Source: Coix lacryma-jobi var. lacryma-jobi (Eukaryota; Streptophyta; Magnoliopsida; Poales; Poaceae). Taken from it: 64,000 nucleotides of DNA. The stretch's first letter is position 1; each line of letters starts with the position of its first letter. Positions 58,401 through 64,000 of the stretch are shown here, piece by piece. The notes below the pieces were generated by a model, which worked only from the letters and a program-made list of their open reading frames with translations, was not told the origin of the DNA and searched no databases. The stretch spans positions 21,691,499-21,755,498 of the forward strand of contig CM019825.1 in the NCBI GenBank assembly GCA_009763385.1, written 5' to 3'. The translations under genes and the position numbers were made by a program.

Positions 58401-58754
58401 TGAGCAACTCCAACGGTTTTGCAAATGGACTTTGCATTCTTATTTTTGTAAAAAAAAAATCTACAAAACACTTATCCAACAGTTTGGCAAATGGGCTTTG
58501 CATTTTTGTTAACTTGGCAAAATCCTGAGATAGATTGGCATATATGCAAGCTCGCGATCGGCTTGACATTCTATCTCGTGTACTACTCATGCGCGTGCTC
58601 TTCCCTTCCACGTCGCCGGGTTTCCTTTTTTAGATTTTGGAAGTCAATTTTGTCAAATCGTTGGAGATAACATTTTTTTTCTACTCCCCATATTGATTTG
58701 AGAGTTGGCAAATTTCATGTTTTGCCAAATAAAAAATGCAAAACCGTTAGAGGC
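58401..58754. mobile_element. MITE-like inverted repeat
   Basis: GCAACTCCAACGGTTTTGCA near the left end pairs with TGCAAAACCGTTAGAGGC at the right, and TTTGCCAA/TTGGCAAA words lie inside. The family resembles the ACTCCAACGGTTTGC-type repeats of grasses, and another end of the type is near 61895-61925. Exact borders uncertain. Confidence 0.5.
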
Positions 58755-59079
58755 AATTTGTACGATGCCTTCAAATATTGATGGAGGCGTTAATAGAAAT
58801 GCGTCCAAAACCAAGGTATCCATGCAAGACTTTCTACCAATACAAAATTAGCACATTAACAATAAGAGCACACATTAACATTGGATGCATCCAAACTTTA
58901 CAATCTTTCATGCAGACATAAGTTTTCATCTCCAAATCTCAGTACAATAGCTTAGGTTCTCATTCCTGAATGACGATCCTCAGTCCTTTTGTTTAGTTTC
59001 TCTGTCCTAAATGACACAGGTTTGCTGCTCCCTTGAAAAGTATGACATGTTCACATCACAACTATATACATGTATATAA

Positions 59080-59254
59080 GGCCTTGTTCAGTTGGCAAAA
59101 TGTCCCCCTAAAAATACTAATTGTAATTTTAGTCCGCTCATGTCGAGACAAATCTTTTGAGCCTAGTTAGGTCATGTTTGGATAAAGTTTGTCAAATAAC
59201 AACGAAAGTACTACAATAACTTTTCGCCAAATATTTCACCAACTAAACAAGGCC
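59080..59254. mobile_element. MITE of the GGCCTTGTTCAGTT family
   Basis: GGCCTTGTTCAGTTGG at the left and CCAACTAAACAAGGCC at the right form the inverted repeat. Internal words AATCTTTTGAGCCTAGTTAG and AACAACGAAAGTACTACA are those of the family. The flanking trinucleotides are taa and tga. 175 bp, non-coding. Confidence 0.85.
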
Positions 59255-60957
59255 TGAGTATAAACCCAACTGAATATATGTTGCCTCATTACCACAGCCT
59301 TCCTGCTGTCCCCACTTGGCAATTACTCCAGCTTGCAATCAAATAAACATGTCCCAATAAGTATGAATGCAGTACAGGAGAGCTTTAAAATATAGCTAAG
59401 AGCTAAGATCTCCAGGTAATACGCACATTTGCATGTATTTCATAAGCCAAATACCTGAAAGTACAGGAACTGAACAATGTTAGAAGACTGTAAATATCGA
59501 TTGTTGCTGACCGAGTGTTGCATCAGGAACCGAGTGTTGCTGACCTTGGCAGTGGAGGTCTCAATGTAGATCGAGATCGATTGTTCCCGTGGCAGCTCGT
59601 CGACGTTCGCCGCAGCTCCTGCGGCAGCGGTTCGGCGATCGAGGGTGGAGGCAGTCGTCGTGCGTCGGGATCTCCGGCGGCGTCCGACTTGGCGACGCGC
59701 CGGTGCGGGCGCGGACGGGTCTCCAGCGGCGACCTCCACGTATCGCAGAAGGCGGAGCGGCAACGAGGTGGCGAGAGCCGCGCTGGCATCGCCTAAGTTT
59801 AGCCGTCCCTCCTCTATTGTGTGTGGGCAGCCGGCAGCGAAAGGGCGAGTCCAGAAGAGGGGAGATAGGTACGGAGTGTGGGCACTGGGCCAGGAGAAGC
59901 AATTTGCGTGGGCTGTGGCCTGTGGGCAGACAGACCATCCGTTCCAATCTCCAGCTTTTCGGTTTGCTCTCGTTCGCTTCTTCTGGTGTAGCATAGGCAT
60001 AGCGGATCATTTCTGCAAGTTTCTTATTCTGAAATCTGAATGGATGGAATACCATTCTGCAGCTAAATAATAAGCATATAATGACCGTACACCGTAGAGT
60101 CCACACTTATTGGATCATATATAGTTTAATTTGGTGTGGTCAATAAGCATCGCATATATAGTGAAGATAATTTATAGTTAATGTTATCAACTTTGAGAAT
60201 AGCTGGGACTGTGCTCCAAGCATCACGTTTTGATTTCAGATGGATGCCGATGACTGTACTCTACTTTCACTTTCACAGCACATACTAGTACGCATATCCG
60301 ATCCATCTCGGCATATTCTTCCTCGTATGCTGCCGTACAAATAGTTTAAACTCGCTGGCAAGCCGACGACAAAAGTACGATCCGGAGGCCTAAACAACGT
60401 TATCCTCTCCATTATGATCAAATCCTCTGCCTAGTTGTTACCAATAGTTTAATTAATCTTCTGGAGTACTTCCACTTGGATAAGTACATGCTCTAGTTGA
60501 TGACCCTCCACTACACCTTCCAATAATGGAATACTAATCTTTGCATTGCAGGCCCGACTTGCATAATAATAATTCAAAGTTGACGCTATATACACGCCGG
60601 TTCTTCCCCATTGCTCGTCACTGACTTCACTGCCCCCGACCCCGAGGCTTTCCATTTTCAATGTGAACTGGATGGATTCAAGCTCTTTCACCTCTCTTGG
60701 CCGGCCGGGTTTTTTTTGCATATGTCTGAATGGTCGATCGTTTCTAAAGCGCCGGCGCGGTCTAGATGTGCTCCATCCACATCCACCGGTTGCCCTGCCC
60801 CTGGCCGAGCGCTGCCGCCGCACCTAGGACTAGAGCACCACGCTCCTTGGGCAAGCGGCTGCGCTGCTCCGTGTACTGCGCTGGGCCTGGGCTGAGAGAG
60901 ACAAGCCAGAGAGAGAGAGTGCAGATCAGATGGAAAGTAGAGAAGAGAGAGAGACAA
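59255..60957. other. Region with a GC-rich island, no supported gene
   Basis: Frames of 90-190 codons open on both strands at 59440-60070 and again at 60450-60900, but they overlap and contain no recognisable domain. On the minus strand AAG|GTCAGC near 59544 could be a splice donor of a first exon, but no continuation is found. A purine (GA) tract at 60897-60955 is followed by a MITE. The island may be a promoter or leader of an unseen transcript. Confidence 0.35.
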
Positions 60958-60960
60958 TAA

Positions 60961-61317
60961 GGCGTGATTGGTTCACGTTGGAACTCAGCCAGGCCCGTAT
61001 CTACCCAACCTGTCTCTGGAGCGCCAGGCTCGTATCATGCACGTTAGTTTGTTTGGATGGTCACACGAACAGAGACAGGCCAGAGCGCACAGTTGTTTGG
61101 ATGCATGCGTAAACAACTTTTTTTAGCCTTGATGACCGAGAAAAATGCACGTCCGTACGTGCGAGCTGCGCCAGCGCGAGCCTGGCCCGGAGGAAACGGA
61201 TTGCGGCGGCTTTTGCATGCGTGGAGCCAGACCCAAGCCGGTGCACAGGCATCCAAACACTCAAACCGTGCATCCCATGGGCCAGGCTGGGTCTCATTCA
61301 CGCAACCAATCACGCCC
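60961..61317. mobile_element. PIF/Harbinger-type MITE with TAA duplication
   Basis: The left end GGCGTGATTGGTT and right end AACCAATCACGCCC are complementary. TAA is duplicated at 60958-60960 and 61318-61320. The interior is unusually GC-rich for a MITE, with partial internal symmetry (GCCAGGC, CAGGCATCCAAACA / TGTTTGGATGCATG). 357 bp, frames spurious. Confidence 0.85.
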
Positions 61318-61320
61318 TAA

Positions 61321-62446
61321 ACGTGAGAGTTGAGAGAGCTCACTACGGGTCACCACTCACTAGAAAGGTGGACAAGAAAAGATGTGGTGCAATTTGGTAT
61401 TTTCGGTTTTCTCTATTTTTCATTGAATTTTATTATTTTTCTTTTATTTTCAATATTTCTAATTTTATAAACTATGAGTCAATAACATAATGTCGTGCAT
61501 TCGGCATACACAAACAATAATAAAGAGACATCACAATATATATATTGAAATGTCCTTATTATTTCGATGGTTCTAAAAAAACACTACTATATATGGCATT
61601 GCTATGGAAACAAAGAAGATTTGCTGGCAAATTTGCTGCAATCATGTTATGGCTTGTTTGGTTGATGATAAAAATTAGTAATATATATATAAATATATAG
61701 ACTATATTATTTATATTAATGATTTAAAAATATTATGATTGTGTTTGTCTTATTTATGTTTGATTGGTTTTGTACAACATATTGGTACATAGAAATGGTA
61801 CTCATGATTAATCGTGATTACATACAGTTAAATTACAAGCACTAACACGTGGCATTTGGTTTTGAGACTTGACAAAACTATAGATTTGCCAAGTGAGTTT
61901 TAGCAAACCGTTGGAGTTGCTCTAAACTGCTCGAACATAATCAAACAGACAATGCATGATACAACAACTGTCTATCTATCTATATGTCAGATTCCAAGAA
62001 TTTTCAGAAACAAGTTGTCTATGGGTTTGAAGTAGGGGTCTGTTTGGTTTACAGGACAAAATTTTAGTCCCTGTCACAACAGATGTTGCGGTCCTAATTT
62101 AGTCTATTAAAAATAGATTGCTTCCAAAACTAATTTTTCAGCTGTAGACTAATTCACAAGATGAATCTATTAATCCTAATTAGTTCATGATTTAACAACG
62201 TGAGACTACAATAAACATTTGCTAATGACAAACTAATTTGACTTGATAGATTCGGCTTGTTAATTACTGTATGACGGTATAATTAGTTTTATAATTAGTC
62301 AAGGTCGTTGGTGTTAGGTGTTACCAATGCTTGTACCGTAGATTCGTTCGCCCTACCTACAATCAAAGCTTTGGTCACGTTGATAGCCCAAAATCCCAAA
62401 CCTGTAACTAATCAGTTTGACTTTCAAAATGGGTGGGGTTTCCTTA
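61321..62446. other. AT-rich intergenic DNA with a truncated Tourist-like repeat
   Basis: No gene is visible. At about 62037-62320 the text GGTCTGTTTGGTT, TTTAGTCCCTGTCAC, AACAACGTGAGACTACAATA and AACATTTGCTAATGAC matches a common grass MITE family, but the right inverted repeat is missing. The remainder is simple AT-rich sequence. Confidence 0.5.
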
Positions 62447-62581
62447 CACTACTACAGGAATCTTAACCGCGGCGGTCAATTTTGGTTAACCGAGGCGGGC
62501 ATTGCAACCGCCTCAGGCCATAAGTCACGATTGATCGTCGCTTAACCGAGGCGGTTGCACGCCCGCCACGGTTAATCGATT

Positions 62582-62705
62582 AACCGAGGCGGGCAAGTAA
62601 CATCAACCGCCACGGTTAATCCATTAACCGAGGCGGTCTCTTTAAAACGACTGCCACGGTTAATGGATTAACCGTGGCGGTTGATGTTACTTGCCCGCCT
62701 CGGTT
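62582..62705. repeat. Perfect 49-bp inverted repeat in the CACTA subterminal region
   Basis: 62582-62630 is the exact complement of 62657-62705, with a 26-bp spacer. Both arms contain AACCGAGGCGGGCAAG and CCGCCACGGTTAA. A transcript would fold into a long perfect hairpin. Confidence 0.95.
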
Positions 62706-62913
62706 TTTTTTCCAGAATAAAAAAACAAAATTTTGAATTTGAAATTGGATTTGAATTTCCTCAATTCAAACCAGATATTAGGCACATACATAACACAAAC
62801 ATATATCACATTCACTGAATTAGTAGTGTTCAGTTCAGAATTGTACGTAACTCAAAAGTTCATCGAATTTCGCATAAGTTCAAACACATATCACAATATC
62901 GATACAATAACGT

Positions 62914-64000
62914 TCACTCAATCTCTGGTAATGTGTAGTCCTTGAGGTCTAGCTGGGTTCTCCAATTCCTGAGCTTCTCGAATTTCTCGTTGATCGCGAG
63001 ATCGCTGTCCTCGTTGAAGAAAGTCCCCCCGGCTAGCACGCACGAGTCCATGATGAACTTGCAGATATCGGCGATCGTTTGGGTGATGTTCTTGTCGTCG
63101 AACTTTTCTTTCTGCCACCACTTCCTTCCCTTCTTGAGCTGCCGCCAGCTTAGGTTGAACTTGCTGCAAGCTCTGAGGTACTCGCAAGCGAAGTAGCCAC
63201 ATAGTACGGTGTCGGGGGTTGTTTGGCGCACTACACGATAGAAAACACAAGACAATAAGAACCTATCCATAGGATGCACGATGTAGTAGCACATACGACG
63301 TTTCATACGTACCGGGAACTCACGCCTGATTTTCAGCCTCTTCCCGTACTGCTTCTTCTTCTTCTCAGATCTGCGATCGAACGAGTCTTCATCTTCCAAG
63401 TACTTCCTGTAAGCACTGCATGAACACGACTAATGTGATCGACATATTCGACACGTACGACATGTATACGAAATAATAGAAACCGTCACTTACTATCTCA
63501 GGGCGTCTTCGAATTCCTTGTATGATTTTTTATTCGTCTCCCTTAACGAGTCGAATACACAAGCCCTTCCGTCCTGAGGATAGACTATGAATACAATGAA
63601 GTGACCCATTGCGCCCAAGCTGCACCGATCAAATCAAATTAGGATTTCAAATATGAAAACTAGGATTCCAACAGATACAAAGAATGCTATCAACTTACCC
63701 AAACTCGTGGGTGACAAGAAGACACCCGAATTCCTTGACCTTCTTCATTGCCCGGTACAAGTACATACCCGCTTTCCACTTCAGATCGATTAGCATACTT
63801 TCCCGGGCTTCTTTCCTCTCCTCGGGCGTCAAGTTCACCAGCAGATGGTGCGTGTCAGGTACGTTGTATCCTACGATGACCCTCTCAGTAAGATGCATCG
63901 GAGATACGTAAACGACACCAGTGTTGAGCTCGTCGCATACATAAGCTTGCATCCTGCAAGGACAAGACATCATGGTGGTATTAGTTTCATCGTAAAGCAC
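62914..64000 (-). CDS. Ulp1/C48 cysteine-protease-like protein of the CACTA element (3' exons)
   Basis: Four exons are readable: 63953-63699, 63619-63494, 63415-63309 and 63230-62914, joining in frame and ending at TGA. Upstream exons lie beyond the window. GAMGHFIVFIVYP, ACVFDSL, LRQTTPD and VLCGYFACEYL supply His, Asp, Gln and Cys in the order of the Ulp1 (C48) active site. In grass CACTA elements such domains are common after the transposase region, and their cleavage target is unknown. Between Asp and Gln lies a Lys-rich insert (SEKKKKQYGKRLKIRREFP). The donor of exon 3 (after GTAC) was chosen because the nearer GT breaks the frame of the catalytic segment. No stop interrupts the readable part, so the copy may be young. 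Confidence 0.75.

Larger units (their letters stand above)
62447..64000 (-). mobile_element. CACTA transposon, one end and part of its coding region
   Basis: The terminus CACTACTACAGGAATC at 62447 is preceded by TTA as a possible 3-bp duplication. About 250 bp of subterminal repeats follow, built from TTAACCGAGGCGG and its complement CCGCCACGGTTAA. A multi-exon minus-strand gene ends 467 bp from the terminus (stop at 62914). The other end lies beyond the window. The element belongs to En/Spm-type CACTA by terminus and subterminal structure. Confidence 0.85.

Noticed and set aside
59440..60106. Overlapping frames of 130-186 codons
   Set aside because: Three competing frames on the minus strand and two on the plus strand, none with family motifs.
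60449..60823. 124-codon minus-strand frame
   Set aside because: No recognisable motif and it runs through low-complexity and promoter-like DNA next to a MITE.

Overview
This window reads as nuclear DNA of a grass, most likely an Andropogoneae species such as sorghum or a relative. The basis is GC-rich monocot exons, GT-AG introns, and dense grass-type repeats: Tourist and Stowaway MITEs, Ty1/copia and Ty3/gypsy LTRs, MULE, LINE and CACTA DNA. The species is an inference. No prokaryotic feature, CRISPR array, or complete tRNA or rRNA gene was found.

Layout. 1-8.2 kb: LTR-like DNA, then a complete Ty1/copia insertion (749-8216) with 98% identical LTRs, a 5-bp target duplication and a decayed pol. 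8.2-26 kb is the gene island. It holds a seven-exon membrane-anchored cyclophilin of the CYP21-4 type (minus), a single-exon chloroplast thioredoxin-like CDSP32 (plus), and a seven-exon RNA polymerase III subunit RPC8/NRPC7 (minus). MITEs sit between and inside these genes. 26.4-28.4 kb: a 1.49-kb Mutator-like element with a Stowaway nested inside, and a second Stowaway beside it.

28.4-34.2 kb: a LINE split by a SIRE/Maximus-type copia element that has lost its 5' half. 36-52.8 kb: five LTRs, each flanked by perfect 5-bp target duplications. A SIRE-type solo LTR (38134-49846) carries two further giant LTRs inside it, each with its own internal tandem array. 53-62 kb: MITE-rich DNA with one unresolved gene-like segment and a polyA retroposon. 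62.4-64 kb: one end of a CACTA transposon with a perfect 49-bp hairpin and the 3' exons of a Ulp1/C48-protease-like gene that runs off the window.

The three host genes (Golgi-type cyclophilin, plastid redox protein, Pol III subunit) have no evident functional link. I found no clearly new biological system. The most unusual items are a promoter-like segment lying antisense inside the copia element, the arrays inside the solo LTRs, the CACTA hairpin, the degenerate active site of the cyclophilin, and the run of solo LTRs. Exon boundaries of the recognised genes were built by hand from splice signals and reading phase, and each joins without a frame break.
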